Assembly: GCA_938075305.1 (NCBI GenBank)
Contig: CALJGV010000033.1
Span: forward strand, 1-64,000
From: an uncultured bacterium
Lineage (GTDB): Bacteria; Planctomycetota; UBA1135; GCA-002686595
DNA: 64,000 nucleotides
Direction: 5' to 3'
Shown here: positions 16,649 to 25,996 of the stretch, in pieces
How positions within the stretch are numbered: position 1 is the first letter of the stretch
How the letters are laid out: each line of letters begins with the position of its first letter
Translations under genes and position numbers: made by a program
The notes under the pieces: generated by a model
The model's database searches: none
Told to the model about the DNA's origin: nothing
Seen by the model: only the letters and a program-made list of their open reading frames with translations

Positions 16649-17767
16649 ATGCCGACGCTCTACTCCGCGCTCCGACCGCTCCTGTTCCGCGCCTCCCCCG
16701 AGGGGGCGCACCACCTGAGCATCCGCGCCGGCAAGCTCGGCCAGCGGGCACCGGGCCTCCTGCGCGCGCTCTTCCGCGCCGGCCTGTCCGACGAGCAGGC
16801 CGACCGGCTGGCGGTCCGCACCCTCGGCCTCGAGTTCACGAACCCCATCGGGATCGCGGCCGGCCTCGACAAGAACGCCGAGCTGGTCCCCATGTGGTCG
16901 GCGGTGGGCCTCGGCTTCTGCGAGGTCGGGTCCATCAGCGCGCAGCCGAGCGCAGGCAACCCCCGGCCCCGCGCGTTCCGGCTCCCCCAGGACCGTGCGC
17001 TGGTGAACCGCATGGGCCTGAACAACCACGGGCTGGAGGTGATCGCACGTCGCATCGAGTCCACGGGGAGGCTGCCGCGCTTCCCCCTCGTGATCAACAT
17101 CGTGAAGACCCACGACCCGAGCATCCTCGGGGACGCGGGAGTCGAGGACTTCGTAACCAGCGCCCGCCGGCTCCTGCCGCTCGCGGACGCCCTCGTCCTG
17201 AACGTGTCCTGCCCGAACACGACGGAGGGCAAGACCTTCGAGGACCCCGAGGCCCTCGCGCCGCTGCTGGACGCCGTGATGGGAGCGCGCGGGGAGATGG
17301 GCTCGGAGGTCCCGGTGCTGGTCAAGCTCTCGCCGCCCGCGACGGTCGACTTCGATCCGGGCGCCGTGGACGAGCTCGTCGACCTCTGCATGGAGCGAGG
17401 CGTGGCAGGGTTCGTCGCCACCAATACGGCGTCCGACCGAGAGGGCCTGCGCACGCCCTCCGAAGAGCTCGAGGAGATTGGCCGCGGCGGCCTCAGCGGC
17501 GCCCCCCTCGCCGCCCGCGCGGAGGCCCTCGTGCGGCACCTGTACCGGCGCGTCGGCGCGCAGGTTCCGATCGTGGGCGTCGGCGGCATCGATTCCCCCG
17601 AGGAGGCGTACCGGCGCATCCGCGCGGGCGCGACGCTGGTGGAGCTCTACACCGGACTGGTCTACGAGGGACCCGGGCTCATCCCCAGGACGCTGCGGCG
17701 CCTCGTGGAGCTCCTCGACCGCGACGGCCTCGAGCGAATCCAGGACGCCGTCGGCCTGGACGGCTAG
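16649..17767 (+). CDS. pyrD: dihydroorotate dehydrogenase (quinone), class 2
   Basis: A 372-residue class 2 DHODH, which oxidises dihydroorotate to orotate with FMN and passes electrons to the membrane quinone pool. Visible are the N-terminal membrane-associating helices (LYSALRPLLFRASPEGAHH), FTNPIGIAAGLDKNAE, RMGLNNHG, LVINIVKT, LNVSCPNT carrying the class 2 catalytic Ser, VLVKLSPP, FVATNTASDREGL, GLSGAPL and the phosphate-binding IVGVGGIDSPEEA. Length fits family 2. It is the only pyrimidine biosynthesis gene in the window. Confidence 0.96.
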   Translation: MPTLYSALRPLLFRASPEGAHHLSIRAGKLGQRAPGLLRALFRAGLSDEQADRLAVRTLGLEFTNPIGIAAGLDKNAELVPMWSAVGLGFCEVGSISAQPSAGNPRPRAFRLPQDRALVNRMGLNNHGLEVIARRIESTGRLPRFPLVINIVKTHDPSILGDAGVEDFVTSARRLLPLADALVLNVSCPNTTEGKTFEDPEALAPLLDAVMGARGEMGSEVPVLVKLSPPATVDFDPGAVDELVDLCMERGVAGFVATNTASDREGLRTPSEELEEIGRGGLSGAPLAARAEALVRHLYRRVGAQVPIVGVGGIDSPEEAYRRIRAGATLVELYTGLVYEGPGLIPRTLRRLVELLDRDGLERIQDAVGLDG

Positions 17768-17775
17768 GGAGATCG

Positions 17776-18795
17776 ATGGCCGCTCCGGAATTCGGTCGCG
17801 CCGCAGGCGTGCTCTGGTTGCTGCCGGTCCTGTTCTGGAACGGGGTCGTCGGCGGGTTCGACACGGTCCTCGCCCTCCAGTACCTGCGCGAGCGGCGGGC
17901 ACGGCTCGAGTGGGTCGAGGTCGACGCCACCGTCCTGTCGTCCGAGGTCGTCTCCAATCGCTCAAGCGACGGGACCACCTACATGCCCGAGGTGCGCTTC
18001 ACCTACCGCTTCGAGGGGCAGGAGCACGAGTCCGGCCGCTACTCCTTCGGGACCTTCGCCACCAGCGATCGGTCCTACGCTCGCGGGGTGGTCCGGGACC
18101 ACCCGGAGGGCACCGAGGTGCCCGCCCTCGTTGATCCGGAGGACCCCGCCGAGGCCGTGCTCGATGCGTCGGGCGCCGCGTTCCCCAGGGGCGTGGTGCT
18201 GTTCCTGACCCCGTTCCACTGCGTCGGCATCTGGCTGATCGGCCGGATGCTCCGGGCCTTCACTGCCCGCCGACCGCGAGCTGGCGATCGCCACTTCCGT
18301 CGCTACGCCGCCATCGACGACGAGGACCGCCTGATCCTCTGTCGGCCGCGGCTCGCCCCCTGGGAGGTGACCCTGCTCGCCTTCGGGGTGTTGTCGTTCA
18401 TCTGCGTCTTTCCGGTGTTCTTCTTCGCGGGGATGATGGGGTCGGGCTCGCTCGTGCTGCCTGTCCTCGCCTGTTGCGCAGTGGGAGCAGCGGCCGCCCG
18501 CCGCTGGAGCGCGCGCAGGCTCCGAGACCCGGCGCGCTTCCTCCACGTGGACCGCCGGCTCGGCCGGTTCTCCTTCCCGGCGGACGAGGAGGGGCACCCG
18601 ATCGCGGACGTGGAGGAGCTCGTCCTGCGCTCGCGGGAGACGAACGTGACCACGAACGGCGTGCCCCAGGTGAACCACAGCCTGAGCGCCCGCATCGGCG
18701 ACAGGCGCGTGTCCGTCTTCCGCTTCCGGGACGCGCCCGAGGCGGGCGAGGCGCTCCGCGAAGCGCTCGCCGGAGAGTTCGGGCTCACGGAGTGA
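17776..18795 (+). CDS. DUF3592 membrane protein
   Basis: A 339-residue protein. It has an N-terminal TM (about 8-28), a periplasmic beta domain with EWVEVDATVLSSEVVSNRSSD, MPEVRFTYRFEGQEHES and HPEGTEVPALVDPEDPAEAVL, which are the DUF3592 signatures, a second TM (about 137-156), then a TM hairpin (about 196-238) and a C-terminal soluble part. The function of DUF3592 proteins is unknown. It starts eight bases after the pyrD stop, so it is probably cotranscribed with pyrD. Confidence 0.8.
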   Translation: MAAPEFGRAAGVLWLLPVLFWNGVVGGFDTVLALQYLRERRARLEWVEVDATVLSSEVVSNRSSDGTTYMPEVRFTYRFEGQEHESGRYSFGTFATSDRSYARGVVRDHPEGTEVPALVDPEDPAEAVLDASGAAFPRGVVLFLTPFHCVGIWLIGRMLRAFTARRPRAGDRHFRRYAAIDDEDRLILCRPRLAPWEVTLLAFGVLSFICVFPVFFFAGMMGSGSLVLPVLACCAVGAAAARRWSARRLRDPARFLHVDRRLGRFSFPADEEGHPIADVEELVLRSRETNVTTNGVPQVNHSLSARIGDRRVSVFRFRDAPEAGEALREALAGEFGLTE

Positions 18796-19578
18796 TCAGG
18801 CCATGGCCGCGAGGGCGTCCCAGAGGAGGCGCCTCGCCTCGAGGGCAGACTCCGCCGCCTCCCGAGCCTCGCGCTCCTTGCGAGGGTCACCCGCCAGGAT
18901 CCGGCCCAGGATGCGCCGCGCGAGGGGTCCGTGGTGCTCGCCATCCGCCTCGATGTGGCGCTCGAGGTAGCGCTTGAACAGGGAGCAGTCCGTGCCGCCC
19001 GCGGTCAGCTCATCCACGATCGGGATGAACAGCTGGGGGATGACGTCCTCCCGGCCATGGAAGAAGATCGAGGCGCGGACGTGTAGCGGGCCCTCGAGCA
19101 GCTGGAACGTCTTGCGCCCGAAGCGCACGGCGGCCCCAGGGAGCGCGCAATCGGAGAGGACCTCAAGCGGAGCCTCGCCCTCGCGGAGCCGTTCGGTCAC
19201 GCCGCGGATCGGGAGAGTGTCCGCCCCGACCTGCTCCATGGCCGCGAGATACCACTCGTAGTGGCTCAGGGCGTGCTCGCCGAACTCCGCGTCTGACTCC
19301 TCATCGAGGACGATCTCGTTGATGAACCGCGCGCCTTCTCGGTCGAGCGGCGGGGTCCAGACGGGGCCGACGCTGGTGAGGTCTCGCTGGAGACTCTTCA
19401 CGATGGACATGAAGTCCAGCACACACATCACGTGGTGCTCCATGAAGTTCCTCAGCGCTGCCGGGGAGCGCAGCGACTGCGCACATCGGTGGGAGGAGAG
19501 CTCGGCCTTCGCACGGGCGACGGAGACGGAGTCTGCGGACTCGACGGTGTCGAGGTGGAGAGGATCGACGGTTGCCAT
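18796..19578 (-). CDS. DUF3050 family protein (haem-oxygenase-like fold)
   Basis: A 260-residue protein starting at ATG 19578. It contains LRNFMEHHVMCVLDFMSIVKSLQRDLT, INEIVLDEESDAEFGEHALSHYEWY and a late YLERHIEADGEHHGPLARR. These helix motifs with Glu/His/Asp ligands are those of DUF3050, a haem-oxygenase-like family that probably binds a (di)iron centre. Substrate is unknown. It lies 31 bases downstream of a 2OG-oxygenase-like gene, which suggests two iron enzymes acting in one pathway. Its stop abuts the stop of the DUF3592 gene. Confidence 0.78.
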   Translation of the reverse strand: MATVDPLHLDTVESADSVSVARAKAELSSHRCAQSLRSPAALRNFMEHHVMCVLDFMSIVKSLQRDLTSVGPVWTPPLDREGARFINEIVLDEESDAEFGEHALSHYEWYLAAMEQVGADTLPIRGVTERLREGEAPLEVLSDCALPGAAVRFGRKTFQLLEGPLHVRASIFFHGREDVIPQLFIPIVDELTAGGTDCSLFKRYLERHIEADGEHHGPLARRILGRILAGDPRKEREAREAAESALEARRLLWDALAAMA

Positions 19579-19609
19579 GGCGGCAACGTAACCCAGTTCG
19601 CCGGATTCT

Positions 19610-20695
19610 TCAGGCGGCAGTTGGTCGCGGAGGGGCGCCCTTGCTCCCATCGAGAGCCTCGCCGCGACGGCTTGCCGCGGGCCGCGGCGCGAGGGGGTCC
19701 GGGAAGAAGAAGTTCCGCGGGATCGGCCGGGGCGGGGTCAGCGCCAGCGCCTGGGGCGAGGCCGCCTGGAAGCGGCCCGAGTCGATCCAGTTGAAGGGCG
19801 TCTCGTGGACGAGGTCGAACCGCTGGAAGACCCCCATGAACACCGTGCGCTCCCGGCCGTGGTGGACGCGGCTCCCCTGGTGCAGGGTGGTCGACGTGTC
19901 GAGGAGCAGGACCCGGCCGCGCTTGCCGGTCATGGTGACGAGGTCGGCGGGGTCCACGACCCTGCGCACCTCTTCGTCGGAGTACGGCCCAGCACGCATG
20001 TACGAACCCACGGGGCCGACGGGGCGGCCGCCCAGCTTGCGGACGGCCTCTCGGGACGCCGCGGCTGGAAGGAAGGTCAGCGGTCCGTCGCGCTCGTCCT
20101 CGACGTCCGAGAGCAGGACGAAGATCTTGATCTGGCGGTCGTCCTCCCCGTCGAAGTGAAACAGCTGGCTGCCTGCCCACGGCTCCCCATCGGGCTGCTC
20201 CTGGCCGGGGGAGTGACCAACGGCCACGCGCCTCAGCAGCGGAACACCACCGAGGTAGTCCGAGGCGCACGCGAGGAGCTCGTCGGACACCATGGCGTCC
20301 ACCAGCTCGGGGCGCTCATCGAGACCATCGTCACCCAGGAGGTCGAAGGCGATCCGGTATCTGCCGGGAGCCTCGGCCTCGAGCCGAGGGAGGTGGGGCC
20401 GGGCGCTGTCGATGACGCCGTCGCAGGAGCGAATCAGGGCGTCCATGCCGGGGAGTTCGCCGGGCTCGATCCAGCGATAGCCGAGCTCGGGGTCGATCTT
20501 GACGGGACAGCCGGTGCGCTTGATGAGCGCCTTGCCCGCGAGGGCCCGCTGCTTCCGCGCTCCCCAGTTTGTCAGCCTGCGGTGACCCTTGAGCACCCTG
20601 AAGCCCATCTCACTCGCGTACATGGAGTAATGCAGGCGGGTGCGCAGGCCCACGCTGCGATCGCGGTGGGCGTCTTGGTGAACGGAGCTTGACAT
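19610..20695 (-). CDS. phytanoyl-CoA dioxygenase-like protein (2OG-Fe(II) oxygenase)
   Basis: A 361-residue protein. Iron ligands can be placed at His180 and Asp182 in LFHFDGEDDRQIK and the distal His272 in TTLHQGSR, with Arg281 nearby as a candidate 2-oxoglutarate anchor. Around them are VLLSDVEDERDGPLTFLP and RGRVLLLDTSTTLHQGS, which match the PhyH-type double-stranded beta helix. The first ~140 residues are a helical extension. It probably hydroxylates a small molecule. A palindromic pair lies just upstream of the ATG and the DUF3050 gene just downstream. The C-terminal ~40 residues are Pro/Arg-rich and probably unstructured. Confidence 0.78.
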   Translation of the reverse strand: MSSSVHQDAHRDRSVGLRTRLHYSMYASEMGFRVLKGHRRLTNWGARKQRALAGKALIKRTGCPVKIDPELGYRWIEPGELPGMDALIRSCDGVIDSARPHLPRLEAEAPGRYRIAFDLLGDDGLDERPELVDAMVSDELLACASDYLGGVPLLRRVAVGHSPGQEQPDGEPWAGSQLFHFDGEDDRQIKIFVLLSDVEDERDGPLTFLPAAASREAVRKLGGRPVGPVGSYMRAGPYSDEEVRRVVDPADLVTMTGKRGRVLLLDTSTTLHQGSRVHHGRERTVFMGVFQRFDLVHETPFNWIDSGRFQAASPQALALTPPRPIPRNFFFPDPLAPRPAASRRGEALDGSKGAPPRPTAA

Positions 20696-20704
20696 CGGCC
20701 GGAA

Positions 20705-20726
20705 ACCCTAGGGTATGCCCTAAGGG
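20705..20726 (-). promoter_or_regulatory. paired palindromes upstream of the oxygenase gene, candidate operator
   Basis: ACCCTAGGGT (20705-20714) is a perfect 10-bp palindrome. The near copy CCCTAAGGG (20718-20726) follows four bases later. They are centred 15 and 27 bases upstream of the oxygenase ATG at 20695. The locally AT-richer sequence and the double half-sites suggest a repressor-binding site; no known regulator is assigned. Confidence 0.4.
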
Positions 20727-20747
20727 TAAACCCGACCTCAGGACACC

Positions 20748-22400
20748 TCAATGGGCGTAGGCATCTTTCGGCTGTTTCGACCCTCGCAGTTGCCACTGGA
20801 TCCAGAATTGGTTGCGTGCTGACCAAGGAAAGGGACGCTCCCCCGGCCTGAGGGGTGAAAAATAGGGCTTGAAGCGCTCCGGGGCGGCAGCTTCCAGCGC
20901 GGCGAGCGACTCCCCGAAGCCCTTCACCATCGCCTCCAACCGGTCCCTCTGGGGCCCTGGCGCCATATCCGGGGGCGGAGCGATGGTCGATCCGTACTTC
21001 AGCCTCCCCGAAAGAGTGAAGAGCACGATGTCCGCCTCCAGGTCCGAGCGGTGCTCCAGGGCCCGCCGCATGGCCTCCACCAGCCGCTCCGGATCGTCCC
21101 CGGCGCGCTCGAAGAGGAAGCCCCCCACGCTCTCGACCAGGTGCCCGGGCGCCGTGGCGTTGAGGTGCGCCCGATCCGGACGGAGATAGGAGGCCGTGGA
21201 CGCGGCCAGGAGAGTCAGCACGAGGCCGACGACCGGGTAGGAGTACGTGGGCCGCCAGCGGGCGAGCCAGACGCCGAGGCTGATCCAGACGACCGGGTGA
21301 AGCGGGAGCATGTAGCGGTAGCCGTTGACCCCCTTCAGCGGCTGGCCGTGGAAGCTCCCGAAGACGTAGCTGAGGGTCCAGAGCACCGGGTACAGCGTGA
21401 GCGCCAGCTCCGGCCGCACCTCACGCTCGCGGACGAGCGCCCGGAGCGCGCCCAGCGAGACCACCACCCAGGCGGACACCGCGAGGCCGAGGAGCACGAA
21501 CTCGATGACTCGACCAGCGCCGCCCAGCTCCGGGAGGTATATCGAGTGAGGCAGGTAGCCCGTCACCAGCTCGGCGAACGTCTCCACCGCACCGGCGAGC
21601 GAGGACTGGAAGTGGCCCGCCGCGGACTTGCCGTAGACGCCGAGGCCCTGCCAGTCATGGGTCAGGTTGTAGGCCCACCAGGGCCCGAGGCCCACGGCCA
21701 CCCCGATGGCCCGCACCCCCATGTCGGCCCGGAACCAGGCCCGACGATCCCGGAGCGCCTCGAGGAGCAGCATCACCGCGAGCCACAGGGCCAGCCCGTA
21801 GTGGAACCACAGGGAGAGTCCCGCGAGCAAGCCGAGCGCGAAGGCCTCCAGGGGGCGCCGCTCCGGCCGAAACGCGTGGTGGCTCCAGAACAGTAGCAGC
21901 GCCATGGCGAAGGCGTTCGCCTCCACATGGGAGGCCCATGCGAGCGCCCCGACCATCGCGTAACCAGGCGAGGGGACGCAGGCGAAGAGCCCGGCGATCC
22001 ACGCCGCCCGTCGCGAGAAGACTCGATCCACGAGCAGGAAGAGGCAAGCGATGGTGACCCAGTCGTAGAGCAGGTTGGGGAGCCGCATGGTCAGCGGCGA
22101 ACCGCCGAACACCTTGAAGCTCACCGCGTCGAGCCCGATGGTCAGGAGCGTGCCCCCCTGGAAGTGCCCCTGCTGATAGTCGAGGTACGGCACGAGGGGG
22201 CCGTCGACCCACTCTTGGGCGGCCATACCGCGACGCCATTCCTCGGTGTCCGGGAGTCCCCCCGGGGAGATCTCCTCCGGCGGCATCGCGATCAACGTGA
22301 GTTTGATCAGCGTCGCGAGCAGCAAGAGCAGCGCCACCGCGCGCGCCCTCCCCGGGTGCACCAACTGGCCCGGGGCGCCTTCCTGGATCTCTTCCGCCAT
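20748..22400 (-). CDS. membrane glycosyltransferase, GT39/ArnT-like (PMT_2)
   Basis: A 550-residue polytopic protein with about eleven hydrophobic segments, the first at LLLLLATLIKLTLIA. The first external loop carries the acidic PDTEEW and VPYLDYQQGHFQGGTL, typical of dolichyl/undecaprenyl-phosphate-sugar glycosyltransferases of the GT-C type. MRLPNLLYDWVTIACLFLLVDRVF and GLSLWFHYGLALW follow the PMT_2 pattern, and the C-terminal ~150 residues form an outer soluble domain. It would glycosylate a lipid or protein outside the membrane. ATG 22400 is chosen; the frame is open to 22544 without added domain similarity. Confidence 0.82.
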   Translation of the reverse strand: MAEEIQEGAPGQLVHPGRARAVALLLLLATLIKLTLIAMPPEEISPGGLPDTEEWRRGMAAQEWVDGPLVPYLDYQQGHFQGGTLLTIGLDAVSFKVFGGSPLTMRLPNLLYDWVTIACLFLLVDRVFSRRAAWIAGLFACVPSPGYAMVGALAWASHVEANAFAMALLLFWSHHAFRPERRPLEAFALGLLAGLSLWFHYGLALWLAVMLLLEALRDRRAWFRADMGVRAIGVAVGLGPWWAYNLTHDWQGLGVYGKSAAGHFQSSLAGAVETFAELVTGYLPHSIYLPELGGAGRVIEFVLLGLAVSAWVVVSLGALRALVREREVRPELALTLYPVLWTLSYVFGSFHGQPLKGVNGYRYMLPLHPVVWISLGVWLARWRPTYSYPVVGLVLTLLAASTASYLRPDRAHLNATAPGHLVESVGGFLFERAGDDPERLVEAMRRALEHRSDLEADIVLFTLSGRLKYGSTIAPPPDMAPGPQRDRLEAMVKGFGESLAALEAAAPERFKPYFSPLRPGERPFPWSARNQFWIQWQLRGSKQPKDAYAH

Positions 22401-22549
22401 ACCTTCCCGGGGTGGAACCCAGGGTGTGGGGCCGAGGATATGGAGTAGCAGAAGCAGGAATGACGCGGATTCGATAGCTTCTCTCACCCGGAGTGGTTTG
22501 CCCCAGCTGCCCACTCCGGGGATGCCTGCCCCCCCCCGCAGCACGGATC

Positions 22550-22909
22550 ATGGCTCCCCAATCTGTACTCGTCGTCGAGGACAACCCTGTCCTCGCAGAG
22601 GCGATCACCTTCGCGCTCAGCACCTTCGGCTGGAGTGTGACCGGGCCCTTCGCGACCAACGAAGCGGCCCTCGCGGCTATCGAGTCCGAGGAGTTCACGG
22701 CGGCGATCCTGGACCTCGACCTCGGGGCGACCCTGTCTGTCCCCACGGCCGAGCGCCTCCGTGAACTCGGCATCCCCTTCCTGTTCATGACGGGTCACGA
22801 CGCCGCCGGGGTTGTCCCTGCGGAGTTTCAGAACGAGCCGTGCCTGGTGAAGCCGGTGGAGCCCGAGCAGCTCGTCGAGGCCCTCGAGGCCATCACGAGC
22901 GGCTCCTGA
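22550..22909 (+). CDS. stand-alone response-regulator receiver domain
   Basis: A 119-residue CheY-like receiver with no output domain: acidic pair in VVEDNP (Glu10-Asp11), phospho-acceptor Asp55 in AAILDLDLG, Thr81 in FLFMTGHD and Lys101 in CLVKPVEP. All the catalytic residues are present. It may accept phosphate from an orphan kinase such as the GAF kinase at 10593; this is only a suggestion. It is divergent from the glycosyltransferase gene. Confidence 0.92.
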   Translation: MAPQSVLVVEDNPVLAEAITFALSTFGWSVTGPFATNEAALAAIESEEFTAAILDLDLGATLSVPTAERLRELGIPFLFMTGHDAAGVVPAEFQNEPCLVKPVEPEQLVEALEAITSGS

Positions 22910-23024
22910 GCGGGCCGCGCCCGGGCCCCTCCGAGGGGGCGCCGGCTTAGCGATCTCCGGCTCAAGCGGAGACGCTCCCCGAGCCGATGGGAGAGCGGTG
23001 TGCCTCCGCGTAGGAGGCGTCCCC

Positions 23025-23552
23025 ATGGCCATGCCTCCCCGCACCACCAGCGCGACGCTCCGCGGATTCACGATCCTCGAGCTGCTGATCATCCTCGCGC
23101 TGCTCACGATCACGGCGAGCGTCGGGATCCCCGCGTACTTCGCCCGCCCCGCGGTGACCCTCGACAGCGCCGCGCGCCTGCTCGCGGCCGACATGCGTGA
23201 GGTCCAGAACCGTGCCGCCCTCTACCGGCTCCCGTTGATGGTGGAGTTCCCCGAAGACGGCACCGGCTACCGGGGCGTCAAGGAAACCGGCGAGCCGCTC
23301 CACTCTCCCTACACCGACGGCCCGTTCGTCCGCGTCTACCCGGCGGACGCCGTCTTCGAGGGCGTCCGCGTCCTCGAGGTCCGCGCTCCTCGAGGGAACC
23401 GGATCGCCTTCAGCCCCAAGGGCCTGGCGGCAGCAACCGCCTCCATCGTCCTCGGCTTCGACGGCGAGACTCGCACGATCCGCATCCGGAAGGACTCCGG
23501 GCTCGTCGAGATCGACGGCCTGGAAGACCCCTGGTTCGACTCGGGGCTCTAG
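23025..23552 (+). CDS. type II secretion/type IV pilin-like pseudopilin (GspH-like)
   Basis: A 175-residue protein with a class III prepilin signal: short positive leader, then GFTILELLIILALLTITASVG with cleavage expected after the Gly and Glu at mature position 5. The rest is a small soluble domain (DMREVQNRAALYRLPLMVEF, GFDGETRTIRIRKDSG) typical of GspH/FimT minor pseudopilins. No other pilus or secretion gene is nearby, so it is an orphan minor subunit. Two in-frame ATGs (23025 and 23031) could start it. Confidence 0.85.
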   Translation: MAMPPRTTSATLRGFTILELLIILALLTITASVGIPAYFARPAVTLDSAARLLAADMREVQNRAALYRLPLMVEFPEDGTGYRGVKETGEPLHSPYTDGPFVRVYPADAVFEGVRVLEVRAPRGNRIAFSPKGLAAATASIVLGFDGETRTIRIRKDSGLVEIDGLEDPWFDSGL

Positions 23553-24067
23553 CGGCTGGCTTCCCAGGCCTCGAGTCCGCCGCGGACCGCGAAGACGTTC
23601 TCGAACCCGTGGCCAAGGAAGTAGCTGGCCACGTCGAGGCTCCGGTCGCCGTTCGCGCAGATGAACACGATCCGACGGTCCTTCGGAAGCGACATGTACT
23701 TGTCAGAGGCTTCGTAGTCGAGGGGCTCGGCTCCCTCCGCCTCCGCCTCGGTGCGCTCGTCCGGCGTCCTGACGTCCACGAAGGAGAAGTCCTCGCCCGA
23801 GGCCGTGAGCCCGCGCACCTCATCGGGGTGGATCTGGCGCTCCCGGTCCATGGTCTCGGCTCGCACGATGGTCTCGACCATGTCCTTGAGGTCGAGGATG
23901 TTGTGGTCCTTGGCCACCTGAGCGAGAGTGTCGGACGGCTGGAATCCACAGGCCGAGCAGCCCCCGACGTGGTAGCGCTGGAACAGCGCACGCTGGGCAG
24001 CGGGGGCGACGGAGAGGATCTGCTCCATCGTCATCTCGGGCGTGATCGTGAGGCTCTGGTCGGTCAT
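23549..24067 (-). CDS. DUF1858-like domain fused to rhodanese
   Basis: A 172-residue protein. The N-terminal domain (about 1-70) holds TPEMTMEQILSVAPAAQRA and the Cys37-x2-Cys40 pair in GGCSACGF, as in DUF1858/ScdA-N-like domains. The C-terminal domain (about 80-172) is a rhodanese with SFVDVRTPDE and an active-site loop FICANGDRS around Cys137. It probably carries persulfide sulfur and may supply it to iron-sulfur or thiol chemistry. No transport signal. Its stop overlaps the stop of the pseudopilin gene on the other strand. Confidence 0.87.
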   Translation of the reverse strand: MTDQSLTITPEMTMEQILSVAPAAQRALFQRYHVGGCSACGFQPSDTLAQVAKDHNILDLKDMVETIVRAETMDRERQIHPDEVRGLTASGEDFSFVDVRTPDERTEAEAEGAEPLDYEASDKYMSLPKDRRIVFICANGDRSLDVASYFLGHGFENVFAVRGGLEAWEASR

Positions 24068-24299
24068 CGTGTCTGGGCGGTCAGTGGGGGCGCGGGAGCA
24101 TAGTCTACGCCCGCCCTGGTCCCACCCACCGGGCCGAGCTTCGCTTCTCATCAGCCAGGATTGCCCCGTGATGAGCACATTCCAGCGGCGCGCCGCGCCG
24201 GGGGAGGGCCCGTCCAGCTAACCTCCCCCACCCGGCGAACGGGGCAGGCCCACCTGAACGGGCCGCCGCCGCCGGAGCCCTGACCAGAGAGGAACGCCA

Positions 24300-25772
24300 G
24301 TGGCCCAGGCCAAGATCAAACCCCGCGCCGAAGACTACGCGCAGTGGTATCAGGACATCATCCAGCACGCCGACCTCGCGGAGCCCGCGGGCGTCGTCAA
24401 GGGCTGCATGGTCATCAAGCCCCACGGGTACGCGATCTGGGAGGCCATGCAGGCTGATCTGGACCGGCGCTTCAAGGCCACCGGGCACAAGAACGCCGCC
24501 TTCCCCCTGCTCATCCCCATGAGCTTCCTCGAGAAAGAGGCGGAGCACGTGGAGGGATTCGCACCGGAGCTCGCGGTCGTGACCCACGCGGGCGGGAAGG
24601 AGCTGGAGGAGGCGTACTGCATCCGCCCCACCTCCGAGACCATCATCGGGCACTTCTTCGCCAAGTGGATCGACTCGCACCGCGACCTCCCCCTGCTCAT
24701 CAACCAGTGGGCGAACGTCATGCGCTGGGAGCTGCGCACGCGCATGTTCCTGCGCACGAGCGAGTTCTTCTGGCAGGAAGGACACACCGCGCACGCCACC
24801 CACGACGAGGCCAAAGAAGAGGTCGCGCGGATGCTCGACGTCTACCGTGACTTCGCGCGGGAGATGATGGCCATGCCGGTGGTGCGTGGGATCAAGAGCG
24901 CCCACGAGCGTTTCGCTGGCGCGCTCGAGACCCTGACCATCGAGGCGATGATGCAGGACGGCAAGGCCCTGCAGTCGGGCACCAGCCACGACCTCGGACA
25001 GAACTTCGGCAAGGCCTTCGACGTCACCTTCCAGAACGCCGAGGGCGAGCGCGAGTACGTCTGGCAGACCTCGTGGGGTCTGTCGACCCGCATGATCGGC
25101 GCGCTGATCATGACCCACTCCGACGACGACGGCCTCGTCCTCCCGCCGCGCCTCGCGCCGATCCACGTGGTGATCGTCCCGATCTACCGCAAGGACGAAG
25201 AGCGCGACGCCGTGCTCGAGGCTGCCGACCGGATCGCCGCGGACCTGCGGGACGACGGCCTGCGGGTCGAGGTGGACAAGCGCACCGGCATGAAGCCGGG
25301 GGCCAAGTACTACGAGTGGGAGCGCAAGGGCGTCCCCATGCGCCTCGAGATCGGCCCCCGCGATCTCGAGCAGCGCGCCGTCATGAGCAAGATGCGCCTC
25401 GCCGAGCTCGACGAGCGCGGCCGCCCCATGAAGGAGACCCTCCCCTGGGACGGGCTCGGGGTCGAGATCGGCAAGCGCCTCGACCGCTTCCAGGAAGAGC
25501 TCTACGAGCGCGCCCTCAAGATGCGCGAGGAGAACACCCACCTGGTGGATACCTGGGACGACTTCGTGGCGGCCTTCGAGGGCAGCAAGAGCTCCTTCGT
25601 CTACGCCCACTGGGACGGGACGACCGAGACCGAACTCGCCATCAAGGAGGCGACCAAGGCCACCATTCGCTGCATCCCCCTGGAGGGCGAGGGCCCGCCG
25701 CCCGAGCCCGGGAAGTGCATCAAGACCGGTGAGCCCAGCGCCCAGAGGGTGCTGTTCGCGAAGAACTACTGA
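24300..25772 (+). CDS. proS: prolyl-tRNA synthetase, archaeal/eukaryotic-type
   Basis: A 490-residue class II aminoacyl-tRNA synthetase. It charges tRNA-Pro with proline. The opening [57 protein letters not shown] (motif 2 region) and [15 protein letters not shown] with the absence of the ~180-residue YbaK insertion mark it as the short archaeal/eukaryotic type (ProS type 3) rather than the long bacterial type. It has the C-terminal zinc-domain-like tail [20 protein letters not shown]. Starts with GTG at 24300 after the RBS AGAGGA. Confidence 0.96.
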   Translation: MAQAKIKPRAEDYAQWYQDIIQHADLAEPAGVVKGCMVIKPHGYAIWEAMQADLDRRFKATGHKNAAFPLLIPMSFLEKEAEHVEGFAPELAVVTHAGGKELEEAYCIRPTSETIIGHFFAKWIDSHRDLPLLINQWANVMRWELRTRMFLRTSEFFWQEGHTAHATHDEAKEEVARMLDVYRDFAREMMAMPVVRGIKSAHERFAGALETLTIEAMMQDGKALQSGTSHDLGQNFGKAFDVTFQNAEGEREYVWQTSWGLSTRMIGALIMTHSDDDGLVLPPRLAPIHVVIVPIYRKDEERDAVLEAADRIAADLRDDGLRVEVDKRTGMKPGAKYYEWERKGVPMRLEIGPRDLEQRAVMSKMRLAELDERGRPMKETLPWDGLGVEIGKRLDRFQEELYERALKMREENTHLVDTWDDFVAAFEGSKSSFVYAHWDGTTETELAIKEATKATIRCIPLEGEGPPPEPGKCIKTGEPSAQRVLFAKNY

Positions 25773-25796
25773 TTCCACCCGAACCAGCGGTGGCCA

Positions 25797-25836
25797 GGGA
25801 GGCCCCCCCCGCGCGGACGCGGGGGGGGGCCTCCCC
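25797..25836 (+). terminator. very strong GC hairpin after proS
   Basis: Starting 24 bases after the proS stop, GGGAGG plus eight C and GCG pairs with CGC plus nine G and CCTCCC, giving about 17 base pairs around a 4-base loop (CGGA). It is not followed by a T-run. This is the most stable hairpin in the window and probably ends proS transcription. Confidence 0.65.
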
Positions 25837-25996
25837 GCGGTTAGGGGACCATGAGCGCCGCCCCTCCCGTTCCCTGGCCCGAGCCGCGTTGCCGCTCCGT
25901 CGGGCCCGCCGGCCCCCCCAGCGGCGTCACCGGAAGGCAGAACCGGCGGCGGCTTGGGGGTAGAATGTTCCGCCGCTTCCCGCTCGAACGCACGCC

